Positions 1 to 6,670 of a stretch of 10,816 bases of DNA are shown here, piece after piece; position 1 is the first letter of the stretch; each line of letters opens with the position of its first letter. The stretch is from contig NZ_CAKUCL010000248.1 of NCBI RefSeq assembly GCF_934643405.1, positions 1 through 10,816 on the forward strand, in the 5' to 3' direction. The translations under genes were made by a program, and so were the position numbers. This DNA comes from an uncultured Actinoplanes sp. GTDB taxonomy: Bacteria; Actinomycetota; Actinomycetes; Mycobacteriales; Micromonosporaceae. A model generated the notes under the pieces. It saw nothing but the letters and a program-made list of their open reading frames with translations, was not told where the DNA came from and ran no database searches.

Positions 1-12
1 CGCCCGCACGTC

Positions 13-570
13 GTGCCCGCCCCGGCTGAACCGGTGGACGCAGCGCCGCCGCTCCCAGGACGCCTCACCGCGCCGATGCCGGGCCGGCCAGAGCCCCGGC
101 GGGGCGCCCTGCGCCCGGTGCCCGACCTCGCCGCCGAGCCGGTCACCGTCACCATCAGCATCTCCGGCGGCGCCGGCCACGACCGCGTGCTCGCCGCCCT
201 GCGCGACCTCGTCGACGCGGCCGGCGGCGGGGTGCACGTCTCGGCCGGGGCCGAGCCCGTCGAGGTCGTCGGGGAGGGCATCCGCCTGGACCCGCGCGCC
301 CGCACCGCGGTCCGCGACGGCCGCGCCTTGGCGCTGAGCCGGCTCGAGTTCGACCTGCTGCTGTTCCTGGCCCGCCACCCGCGGCAGGTGTTCAGCCGCA
401 GCCAGCTGCTCAGCCAGGTCTGGGGTCACACCCACACCACCGGCCGCACCGTCGACGTGCACGTCAGCCGCCTGCGCACCAAGCTCGACGAGCCGGAGGT
501 GGTCACCACGGTTTACGGCCTCGGGTACCGTCTGGCCGACGACGCCGCGGTTGCGGTGCTGGAAAGGTAG
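13..570 (+). CDS. OmpR-type winged-helix DNA-binding regulator without receiver domain (5' end uncertain)
   Basis: Predicted transcription regulator of 185 residues. The C-terminal part (about 88-175) reads as an OmpR/PhoB-type winged helix: a DLLLFLARHPRQVFSR segment, then QLLSQVWG, the recognition-helix region TVDVHVSRLRTKLDE, and the closing wing VYGLGYRL. In two-component regulators this domain follows a receiver. Here the N-terminus is instead a Pro/Ala-rich stretch (1-40) plus a short strand-helix-strand segment (43-80), with no receiver aspartate. The GTG at 13 is the first start in the window, but the frame has no stop upstream, so the true start may lie outside it. An ATG at 76 is an alternative. 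The gene ends 7 bp before the flavoprotein start, so the two are probably co-transcribed and perhaps translationally coupled. Its signal and targets are unknown; regulation of the neighbouring oxidoreductase is inference. Confidence 0.85.
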   Translation: MPAPAEPVDAAPPLPGRLTAPMPGRPEPRRGALRPVPDLAAEPVTVTISISGGAGHDRVLAALRDLVDAAGGGVHVSAGAEPVEVVGEGIRLDPRARTAVRDGRALALSRLEFDLLLFLARHPRQVFSRSQLLSQVWGHTHTTGRTVDVHVSRLRTKLDEPEVVTTVYGLGYRLADDAAVAVLER

Positions 571-577
571 TTGAGGC

Positions 578-1861
578 ATGGCACGACGGACCGTTGCGGT
601 GGTCGGCGGCGGTTGCGCCGGCGTCCTGGCCACCCGCGAGCTGCTGCGACGCGGCGACGACGCGGTGGTGATGATCGAACCGGGTGAGCCGGGCGGTGGC
701 CTCGCGTACGGCTCGGCCCGCCCCTGGCACCTGCTCAACTCGCGGGCCGGGGCGATGAGCGCCGACCCGGACGACCCGGACGGCTTCACCCGGTTCGCCG
801 GCTGCGCGCCCGGCGAGTTCCGGCCGCGCGCCGAGTACGGCGCATACCTGCGGGACGTCTTCGCCGATGCGGTCCGTGAGCACGGCGACCGGTTCGACGT
901 GCGGCGGGCGCGCGCGACCGGCGTCTCGGCGGACCGGGTCACGCTGGACGACGGCGGCGTGGTGCGGGCCGACGAGATCGTGGTGGCCACCGGCAATCCG
1001 GCACCGGCCCAGCCCGCCGCCCGGCCGGACCACCCGGACTACATCGCCGACCCGTGGCGGCCCGGCGCCCTGGAGTCGATCCCGTCCGACGTGCCGGTGC
1101 TGCTGATCGGCGCCGGGCTGACCGCTATCGACGTGGTGCTGACCCTGACCGCCGACGGCCACCGGGACGCGCCGATCACCGCGGTCAGCCGGCGCGGGCA
1201 GCTGCCGCTGACCCACACCGCGGTCGCGGCGCCGCCGGTCGGCCTGGCGCTGGACGACTGCACGACGCTGCGCGACGTGGTGCGCTCGGTGCGGGCCGAG
1301 GCGGAGCGGGCGGGGGACTGGCGCGCCGTCGTGGACGGTCTGCGGCCGCGCCTCGACGAGCTGTGGACCGCGTTGACCGCCGAGGAACAGGACGCGTTCC
1401 TGCGGCATCTGGCCCGCCCGTGGGAGTGTCACCGGCACCGGATGGCGCCGTCGGTCGGTGCCCGGGTCGCCGAGCTGCGCGCCGACGGCCGGTTCGAGGT
1501 GCGTTCGGGCGGCGTACGGTCGATGACCGCGCCGCCGGCCGGAGGTCTGCTGGTCGAGCTCGAGGCGGGCGTGCAGTGGTTCGGCGCGGTGGTCAACTGC
1601 GCGGGGCCGGGGCGGATGCCGGACGCGGCCGGTGACTTCGTGGGCTCGCTGCTGGACCGGGGACAGGCCCGGATCGGCCCGCACCGGCTGGGCCTCGACA
1701 TCGACGCCGACGGGCGGCTGGTCGGCGCCCACGGCCGTACGGGAGAGGGGTTGTGGTTGATCGGCCCGATGCGCCGGGGAGCGCGATGGGAGACGACCGC
1801 GGTGCCGGAAATTCGCGCTCAGGCGCGGCAACTCGCGAGCGCGGCCATCCCGAAACGGTGA
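578..1861 (+). CDS. FAD/NAD(P)-binding oxidoreductase, COG4529 (YdhS-like)
   Basis: Predicted cytosolic flavoprotein of 427 residues. The N-terminus has a dinucleotide-binding Rossmann fold (VAVVGGGCAG, residues 6-15, with the GxGxxG glycines at 10, 12 and 15), followed by a GGGLAYG segment and HLLNSRAGAM (51-60), both typical of the COG4529 / NAD_binding_9 group. An ATGN motif lies at 137-140. A second nucleotide-binding fold follows (LLIGAGLTAID, 175-185), in which the third glycine is alanine. Near the C-terminus NCAGPGRM matches the family's usual NCxGP. Members are uncharacterised FAD-dependent enzymes, so no substrate can be given. The ATG at 578 is preceded by GGAAAGG at 561-567. The gene sits directly behind the winged-helix regulator. 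Family placement is from motif recall; the two-gene operon is inferred from spacing. Confidence 0.88.
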   Translation: MARRTVAVVGGGCAGVLATRELLRRGDDAVVMIEPGEPGGGLAYGSARPWHLLNSRAGAMSADPDDPDGFTRFAGCAPGEFRPRAEYGAYLRDVFADAVREHGDRFDVRRARATGVSADRVTLDDGGVVRADEIVVATGNPAPAQPAARPDHPDYIADPWRPGALESIPSDVPVLLIGAGLTAIDVVLTLTADGHRDAPITAVSRRGQLPLTHTAVAAPPVGLALDDCTTLRDVVRSVRAEAERAGDWRAVVDGLRPRLDELWTALTAEEQDAFLRHLARPWECHRHRMAPSVGARVAELRADGRFEVRSGGVRSMTAPPAGGLLVELEAGVQWFGAVVNCAGPGRMPDAAGDFVGSLLDRGQARIGPHRLGLDIDADGRLVGAHGRTGEGLWLIGPMRRGARWETTAVPEIRAQARQLASAAIPKR

Positions 1862-1936
1862 TACTTTCGCGGTATGGCAAGCCCTTTCAGCAGGTGAACC
1901 TCGATTTAGCAAAGATCTCGCAACAATACCGACATC

Positions 1937-1965
1937 TTGAATACACATTGAGAAGTCTCGATACT
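1937..1965 (+). promoter_or_regulatory. Candidate housekeeping promoter for the secreted protease
   Basis: TTGAAT at 1937-1942 (4/6 to TTGACA) and GATACT at 1960-1965 (4/6 to TATAAT) are separated by 17 bases, in an AT-richer stretch rare in this GC-rich window. Transcription would start near 1972, giving a 5' leader of about 48 nt before the GTG at 2020. Seen directly: hexamers and spacing. Inferred: activity. Confidence 0.5.
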
Positions 1966-1976
1966 GCGTGAGCACC

Positions 1977-1997
1977 GGTACATCGGATAGGTGTACC
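1977..1997. promoter_or_regulatory. Inverted repeat GGTACA-N9-TGTACC in the protease leader
   Basis: Perfect 6-bp inverted repeat: GGTACA (1977-1982) and TGTACC (1992-1997) around a 9-nt spacer. It lies just downstream of the predicted transcription start and just before the C-rich stretch and GGAGGA ribosome-binding site. It could be a repressor operator or a small leader hairpin; the sequence alone does not decide. Confidence 0.4.
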
Positions 1998-2019
1998 CCC
2001 CATCCCCCTGGGAGGAACC

Positions 2020-3057
2020 GTGCTCAACCGGAAGCTGCGCCGACCGATCGTCGGCCTGGCCGCCTGCGTGCTCGTCGGCTCCGCGTTCGCCGCGTCACCC
2101 GCGTCGGCCGCGCCCACCCCCGGCCTCGACCCGTCGTTCGCCCCGTCCGCGCTCGCCACGAAGATCGATGCACAGCTCGGCACGAACACGGCCGGCTCGT
2201 ACATCGACAACTCGGGCAAGCTGATTGTCAACGTCACCGACGCGGCCACGGCCAAGTCGGTCACCGCGGCCGGCGCCACCGCCCGTTACGTGGCCCGCAG
2301 CGGCGCCACCCTGGCGGCCGCCGACAACAACCTCAAGGCCACCCTGAAGACCCCGGGTACGGCGTTCGCCGTGGACCCGGTGAGCAACCAGGTCGTCGTG
2401 ACCGTGGACAGCACGGTCACCGGCGCGAAGCTGAACGCGGTCAAGGCCACCGTGGCCAAGCTCGGCGACGCGGCTCGCATCGAGTCCACCCCCGGCACGC
2501 TGAGCATCAAGATCTCCGGCGGTGACGCCATCTACACCGGCGGCGCGCGCTGCTCGCTCGGCTTCAACGTGCGCAGCGGCAGCACGTACTACTTCCTGAC
2601 CGCCGGTCACTGCACGAACATCGGCTCGACGTGGACCAACGGCTCCTCGACGCTGGGCACGCGGGCCGGTACGAGCTTCCCGGGCAACGACTACGGCATC
2701 GTGCGGTACACCAACACGACGATCACCAAGAGCGGCGCGGTCGGCTCGCAGGACATCACCTCGGCCGGCACCCCGGCGGTCGGCGCGACCGTCTACCGTC
2801 GCGGCTCCACCACCGGCATCCACTCCGGCCGGGTGCAGGCGCTGAACAGCACGGTCAACTACGCCGAGGGCTCCGTCTCCGGCCTGATCCGCACCTCGGT
2901 CTGCGCCGAGCCGGGCGACAGCGGCGGCTCGCTGTACTCGGGCACCACCGCGCTGGGGCTGACCTCGGGCGGCAGCGGCAACTGCTCCTCCGGCGGCACG
3001 ACGTACTTCCAGCCGGTCACCGAACCGCTCAGCGTCTACGGCGTCTCGGTGTACTGA
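2020..3057 (+). CDS. Streptogrisin A/B-like secreted serine protease precursor (S1 family, alpha-lytic type)
   Basis: Secreted endopeptidase precursor of 345 residues. GTG start with a strong GGGAGGA just upstream (about 2010-2016). Signal peptide about 1-30 (KLRR n-region, hydrophobic core, SPASA-A cleavage). Pro-region about 31-164, with an alpha-lytic-protease prodomain-like end (VVVTVDSTVTG, 125-135). The mature enzyme probably begins ISGGDAIY at 165, as in Streptomyces griseus protease B. The catalytic triad is complete: His197 (TAGHC), Asp224 (NDYGIV), Ser301 (GDSGG). Cys178/198 and Cys295/322 match the two disulfides of the family. RYTNTTITK, SAEPGD-like and LTSGGSGNCSSGGTT segments are near-identical to streptogrisin B, so a chymotrypsin-like preference is likely (inference). 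The pro-region, about 134 residues, is longer than the roughly 76 I recall for S. griseus proteases A and B. Single gene with its own promoter and terminator. Confidence 0.96.
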   Translation: MLNRKLRRPIVGLAACVLVGSAFAASPASAAPTPGLDPSFAPSALATKIDAQLGTNTAGSYIDNSGKLIVNVTDAATAKSVTAAGATARYVARSGATLAAADNNLKATLKTPGTAFAVDPVSNQVVVTVDSTVTGAKLNAVKATVAKLGDAARIESTPGTLSIKISGGDAIYTGGARCSLGFNVRSGSTYYFLTAGHCTNIGSTWTNGSSTLGTRAGTSFPGNDYGIVRYTNTTITKSGAVGSQDITSAGTPAVGATVYRRGSTTGIHSGRVQALNSTVNYAEGSVSGLIRTSVCAEPGDSGGSLYSGTTALGLTSGGSGNCSSGGTTYFQPVTEPLSVYGVSVY

Positions 3058-3074
3058 TCCATCCCTGCTCGAGG

Positions 3075-3105
3075 ACGGCCCCGCCGGTTCGCCCGGCGGG
3101 GCCGT
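3075..3105. terminator. Hairpin terminator shared by convergent genes
   Basis: A perfect 13-bp GC-rich stem (ACGGCCCCGCCGG at 3075-3087 pairing with 3093-3105) closes a TTCGC loop. It begins 17 nt after the protease stop and lies 8 nt beyond the stop of the opposite-strand repeat protein, so it can serve both. There is no T-tract, as is common for actinomycete terminators. Confidence 0.85.
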
Positions 3106-3113
3106 TCGCCCGC

Positions 3114-3965
3114 TCAGCGGCTGTCTTCCTCGACCCGTTCCTCGCCGCGGCGGCGCAGCAGCTTCAGTCCGGGCAGGCCGGCGATCGCCAGGTGCAGGTC
3201 CTCGGTGACCTCGAGCAGCTTGTGCAGGTCGGGGCCGACCTGGTCGAGCTTGCCCAGCAGCGGCATCACGTCGTTGGCCAGATGCTCACGCAGCTGCGGC
3301 AGCTGATCGACCATCCGGATCGCCGCGGTGACCTCCTCCGGCGACAGCTCGCCGACGAACCGCGCGGCCAGGGGGGCACCCTTGCGCAGGGTTTCCGCGT
3401 ACGCCGCAAGCAGTGCCGCCGCCTCGGAGGCGGCCGCCGCGGCCCGTTCCACCACCTCGCCGGCCGAGTCGGAGACGTCATGGGCCCGGGTGACCACGCC
3501 CTCGGCGGCCCCGGTGATGTTGAGGGCGCGCGCGACGACATGCTCGGCCGACCCGGTGATCTGTCCGGCCGAGGCCACCACACCGGCGGCGCCCTCGGTG
3601 ATCCCGCCCGCGGTGGCGACCACGGCCGCGGCGCCCTCGGTGATCCCGCCGGCCGTGGCGACCAGTGCCGCCGCGCCCTCGGTGATCAGGTCGGCCTGCT
3701 CGATCGTGCGAGCCGCGGCCGTGGCGATGACGCTCGCCTCGGCGATCGTCGTCTCGGCCACGCCGGCGATCGTGGCGAGCCGGCGGACCAGCACCTCCGC
3801 GTCGTCGGCGATCACGGTGATCCGGTTGATCAGCAGCTCGGCCTGGCCGAGCACGCTCATGACCCGCACCGGGACGGTGGCCACGGCGGCCGCCGTCTCG
3901 ATCACCTGGCCGATCGCGGACCGGGTGACGTCGGCGAGCGCGGCGGGGGACAACGGGAATGCCAT
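3114..3965 (-). CDS. Ala-rich helical protein with ten 14-residue repeats (unknown function)
   Basis: Hypothetical protein of 283 residues; I do not recognise a named family. No signal peptide or clear membrane segment. Residues 39-178 divide into ten consecutive 14-residue units without gaps. Most share Ala at position 4, an aliphatic pair at 7-8, a small residue at 11 and Ile/Val at 14; units 5-7 (95-136) are almost identical (TEGAAALVATAGGI type). This 4-3 spacing predicts a long amphipathic helix, probably a coiled coil or lipid- or polymer-coating helix. After the repeats come a short Ala-rich helix (to about 190), ELSPEEVTAAIRMVDQLPQLREHL (207-229), and a basic/acidic tail (RRRGEERVEEDSR). 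The ATG at 3965 has a weak GGTGG upstream. A structural or surface-binding role is only a guess. Convergent with the protease, divergent from the serine hydrolase. Confidence 0.85.
   Translation of the reverse strand: MAFPLSPAALADVTRSAIGQVIETAAAVATVPVRVMSVLGQAELLINRITVIADDAEVLVRRLATIAGVAETTIAEASVIATAAARTIEQADLITEGAAALVATAGGITEGAAAVVATAGGITEGAAGVVASAGQITGSAEHVVARALNITGAAEGVVTRAHDVSDSAGEVVERAAAAASEAAALLAAYAETLRKGAPLAARFVGELSPEEVTAAIRMVDQLPQLREHLANDVMPLLGKLDQVGPDLHKLLEVTEDLHLAIAGLPGLKLLRRRGEERVEEDSR
3432..3851 (-). repeat. Ten in-frame 42-bp repeats inside the 3114-3965 gene
   Basis: The coding DNA for residues 39-178 repeats with a 42-bp period. The youngest-looking copies show it at the base level: GCGCCCTCGGTGATC (+ strand) starts at 3589 and 3631, and GCGCCCTCGGTGATC recurs at 3673, exactly 42 bp apart each time. 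Outer copies have diverged in sequence but keep length, which suggests old tandem duplication with selection for the 14-residue period. Confidence 0.8.
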
Positions 3966-4122
3966 GCCACCATCATGCGCTCATCGGTCAGCTCCGCACG
4001 GCGGCTCATTTCTCTCACTCTCCGTGACACAGTCCACGCCGTACACCGGAACATCGAAGAATTTCGCCGGTAACCCGGAGCCCGGGGATTCATCCGTGGC
4101 ACCGACACGGCAATATGGCTGC

Positions 4123-5034
4123 GTGCGACGTACGCGAACTTGGATCTTGGCCGTGGCGGCAGTGGGGATCCTGGCGGGAGCGGGACTGGTCGGCATGGGC
4201 GTGATGAAGGACGGCGACGGCGGCGGTCTGCTGCCGCTGGCCGGCCAGGCGTCCCCGCCCACCGCGTCCCCGACTCCCACCGGCCCGTCCCCCGAGGAAC
4301 TGGCCGCTCAGGAGCGCGCGAAGAGGGCGAAGGCGCTGGACGCCGCGCTGAAGACGTACGCCGCGAAGCGGCCCGAGTTCTCCGTCGCGGTGCTCGACAA
4401 GAAGACCGGGCAGAAGTACTCGTACCGGGGCACCGAGAAGTACGAGACGGCCAGCGTGGTCAAGGTCCAGGTGCTGGCCTGCCTGCTGCTCAAGGCCCAG
4501 GACAAGGACCGCGACCTCACCTCGAACGAGATGTCGCTGGCCAAACGCATGATCCGGCTCAGCGACAACAGCGCCACCACCTCGTTGTTCAACCAGCTGG
4601 GCAAGCAGTCCGCGGTGGGCGCCTGCAACAAGCGCCTCGGCCTCACCCAGACCAACGTCAACAGTGCCTGGGGCCTGACCCGCACGACGGTCGACGACCA
4701 GGTGAAGCTGCTCTCCGAGCTGGTCGACACGAACGGCCCGCTGGACGCCGGCTCACGTCAGACGGCCTTCATGCTGATGAACACCGTGGACAAGGCGCAA
4801 GACTGGGGTGTACCGGCCGCCGCGCGGACCGGCGAGAAATTCACCGTCAAGAACGGCTGGCTGCCCCGCTCGACCGAGAACAACCGCTGGATCATCAACT
4901 CGGTGGGCCGCATCGTCGGCGACGACACCGACGTCTCGATCGCCGTCCTGACCCACGACAACGGCACCATGAACAGCGGCATCAGCGAGGTCGAGAAGGT
5001 CGCGAAGATGACCAGGCAGTACCTGAAGTACTGA
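4123..5034 (+). CDS. Beta-lactamase-fold serine hydrolase, membrane-anchored or secreted
   Basis: Extracytoplasmic serine hydrolase of 303 residues (Beta-lactamase2 / class A-like fold). An N-terminal RRTRTW plus a hydrophobic stretch (8-28) is a signal peptide or anchor, followed by a Pro/Thr/Ser linker (about 42-57). The catalytic domain spans 62-303: SVVK at 111-114 (nucleophile Ser111, Lys114), SDN at 147-149, and KNG at 243-245 in place of the usual KTG. WGLTRTTVDDQVKL (183-196) is typical of this actinobacterial group. I find no omega-loop glutamate equivalent, so a peptidoglycan-related or other hydrolase role is as likely as beta-lactamase. Start choice is uncertain: GTG 4123 gives a compact signal peptide but has no Shine-Dalgarno; the in-frame GTG at 4096 has GGGGA 7 nt upstream and adds nine residues. 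The frame stays open much further upstream, but that part is antisense to the repeat gene. Confidence 0.88.
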   Translation: MRRTRTWILAVAAVGILAGAGLVGMGVMKDGDGGGLLPLAGQASPPTASPTPTGPSPEELAAQERAKRAKALDAALKTYAAKRPEFSVAVLDKKTGQKYSYRGTEKYETASVVKVQVLACLLLKAQDKDRDLTSNEMSLAKRMIRLSDNSATTSLFNQLGKQSAVGACNKRLGLTQTNVNSAWGLTRTTVDDQVKLLSELVDTNGPLDAGSRQTAFMLMNTVDKAQDWGVPAAARTGEKFTVKNGWLPRSTENNRWIINSVGRIVGDDTDVSIAVLTHDNGTMNSGISEVEKVAKMTRQYLKY

Positions 5035-5056
5035 CGATCACCGGCCGGTCGCCGGC

Positions 5057-6595
5057 TCAGCGGTCGGTGCAGACCTGCGGCGAGGCGGCGATGTTGTCGG
5101 TCGCGTACGCCACGGCGACCGTGAAGCAGTAGTTCTGGGTGTCGTTCAGGCCGTAGACGACGTACTCGGTGGTCCCGGCCGGCAGCTGCTGGAAGACCCG
5201 CGGCTTCTGGCCAGTGCGCCCGCCGGAGACCAAGACCGGCCCCTCGGCGTCCTTCGGGTAGGCCCAGCGCAGCGAGACGCTGTCCCGGGTGTCCTGCAAT
5301 CGCACGTTCTGCGGCGCTCCCGGGTCGCCGGTCGCGCTCGGCGCCGCGCTGCTCGGCGCCGTGCTGCTCGCCGCGGGCGCCCCGGCGGTCCCGGTGGTCG
5401 CGGTCGCCGCGCTGGGCGTCGGCGCGGGGGAGACCCTACCCTTGCCGTCCGGCAGCATGAGCACCACGATCGCGACGGCCGCGGCCACCCCGGCGACCAG
5501 GACCGCGGCCAGCACGAACGGCTGCCGGTGACGCGGCGGCGGGTCGTCGGTGACCGGCTGGATCCGCCGCGAGTTCGGCGGCAGGGCCAGCGTGCCGGAG
5601 GAGGCCGTGCCCCGCGGCTCGGGCCGGCCGTCCGGCCCGTGATCGGGAGCGCGCGTGCCGGGCATCGGGGGCGGGGTGTCGGCCCGGGCGTGCCGGCCGG
5701 TCAGGTCGCCGGGCGGCCGGGACATCTCGGAGAGGTACAGCGGCTGCTGGTAGACCGTGCCGTTCGGGTCGGTGGGCCGGTTGTCCGGCGGCGGCCGGAA
5801 CGGGTCGGCCGGCGGGAAGTCGTGCTCGGGCACGGTCGGCCGGCGCGGGACGGCCGTGGACGTGGGAGCCGGTCCGGTGCTCTGCTCGACCCGGCCGCAC
5901 AGGTGCCTGCCGGAGGCCGGGGCGCCGGCGAGGGCGGCCACCTGCCGTACCAGGGGGTGGTCGCCGGGCAGATGGCGGGCGGACAGCGCCTGAGCCTGCC
6001 GCAGGTGGTGCCGGGACTCGTCCTCGCGGCCGCACTCGCGCTCCATCGCGCCCAGCCGGGCCAGCATCTTGATCCCCGCCGGGGCGGCGTCGCCGAACCT
6101 GCGGTGGTGGCGGCGCCAGGCGTCGGTGAGCCGGCCGCGGGCCGCCGCGCAGTGACCGGCCGCGTGCTCGGCGGTGGCCAGGTCGGCCTCGGCGGCCAGC
6201 ACCCGCGGCGAATCCGTCCCGTCGATCGCGGAGAGGTCGCTGACCAGGCGCCGGTAGACCTGGGCGGCGCGTCCGTGCGTCCCGATCCGCTGCAGCACCG
6301 CCGCGTGGGTCGCCGCCGCGGCCACCGTGCGTTCGTCGTGGGGGCCGTGCAGCCGTTCCTCCGCGGCGTGCGCGAACGCGGCCCACACCCGGGCGCTCTG
6401 CGGGTCGCCGAGCGCGATCAGGATGCGGGCGTGCAGAGCCGCGGCCACGGCCAGGTCGGGGTTGGCCCGGTGGGGGTCGGAGGCGGCGGCCGGATCCAGT
6501 ACGGTGGCCAGCACCCGCCGCGCACCCGCGAGATCGCCCGCAGAAGTGAGGCTCTGCGCACGCGCGGTGAGTTCGGCGAGCGGAGGAGGGGTCAC
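5057..6595 (-). CDS. TPR - transmembrane - fibronectin type III protein
   Basis: Single-pass membrane protein of 512 residues. Residues 1-225 are helical with TPR-like units of about 42 residues, resembling kinesin-light-chain-type TPRs (AQVYRRLVSDL, LTDAWRRHHRRFGD, HLRQAQALSARHLPGDHPLV). A Pro-rich disordered linker follows (235-358), then a transmembrane helix (359-381, FVLAAVLVAGVAAAVAIVVLML) flanked by RHR on the N side. Next is an Ala/Ser/Thr/Pro linker (388-424) and a C-terminal fibronectin III-like domain (about 425-510; VSLRWAYP, YVVYGLNDTQNYCFTVAVAY). Cys490 and Cys509 could form a disulfide. The layout predicts TPRs in the cytoplasm and FN3 outside. The GTG at 6595 is just inside an upstream in-frame stop and has no Shine-Dalgarno, so it may be leaderless or start internally. 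Function unknown; a scaffold linking cytoplasmic partners to the envelope is inference. Confidence 0.87.
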   Translation of the reverse strand: MTPPPLAELTARAQSLTSAGDLAGARRVLATVLDPAAASDPHRANPDLAVAAALHARILIALGDPQSARVWAAFAHAAEERLHGPHDERTVAAAATHAAVLQRIGTHGRAAQVYRRLVSDLSAIDGTDSPRVLAAEADLATAEHAAGHCAAARGRLTDAWRRHHRRFGDAAPAGIKMLARLGAMERECGREDESRHHLRQAQALSARHLPGDHPLVRQVAALAGAPASGRHLCGRVEQSTGPAPTSTAVPRRPTVPEHDFPPADPFRPPPDNRPTDPNGTVYQQPLYLSEMSRPPGDLTGRHARADTPPPMPGTRAPDHGPDGRPEPRGTASSGTLALPPNSRRIQPVTDDPPPRHRQPFVLAAVLVAGVAAAVAIVVLMLPDGKGRVSPAPTPSAATATTGTAGAPAASSTAPSSAAPSATGDPGAPQNVRLQDTRDSVSLRWAYPKDAEGPVLVSGGRTGQKPRVFQQLPAGTTEYVVYGLNDTQNYCFTVAVAYATDNIAASPQVCTDR

Positions 6596-6670
6596 GTGTC
6601 ACATAGTGCTCGGTTGAACACCCTGAGTACAAGTCCCCCGGTTCCGAGCCGGACACTGTAGAACACGGGT

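Noticed and set aside
1874..1897. Seven-codon ORF (ATG at 1874) between the flavoprotein and protease genes
   Set aside because: Too short, no ribosome-binding site, no leader-peptide features such as repeated codons or attenuator.
503..1975. Long open frame (490 codons) on the minus strand opposite the flavoprotein gene
   Set aside because: Arg/Pro/Gly-rich composition with no domain; it is the antisense shadow expected in high-GC DNA over a clearly recognisable FAD protein.
2631..4073. Plus-strand open frame of 480 codons running from the protease into the repeat gene
   Set aside because: Crosses a strong terminator and two recognisable genes; composition is typical of a GC shadow frame.
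4048..4073. ECF-type promoter GGAAC-N17-GTAA upstream of the serine hydrolase
   Set aside because: The -10 part deviates from the usual GTC/GTT and the match could be chance; no independent support.
3328..4122. Upstream in-frame extension of the serine hydrolase
   Set aside because: Antisense to the repeat gene, Ala/Ser/Thr low-complexity, and placed before an evident signal peptide; only the part from 4096 or 4123 is credible.
5041..5055. CCGGC-N5-GCCGG hairpin between the serine hydrolase and the TPR-FN3 gene
   Set aside because: Only a 5-bp stem without a T-tract in GC-rich DNA where such pairs arise by chance; not called as a terminator.
5436..6661. Long alternative frames on both strands over the TPR-FN3 gene
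   Set aside because: Arg/Gly/Pro-rich translations without motifs, while the 5057-6595 frame has TPR, membrane and FN3 features.
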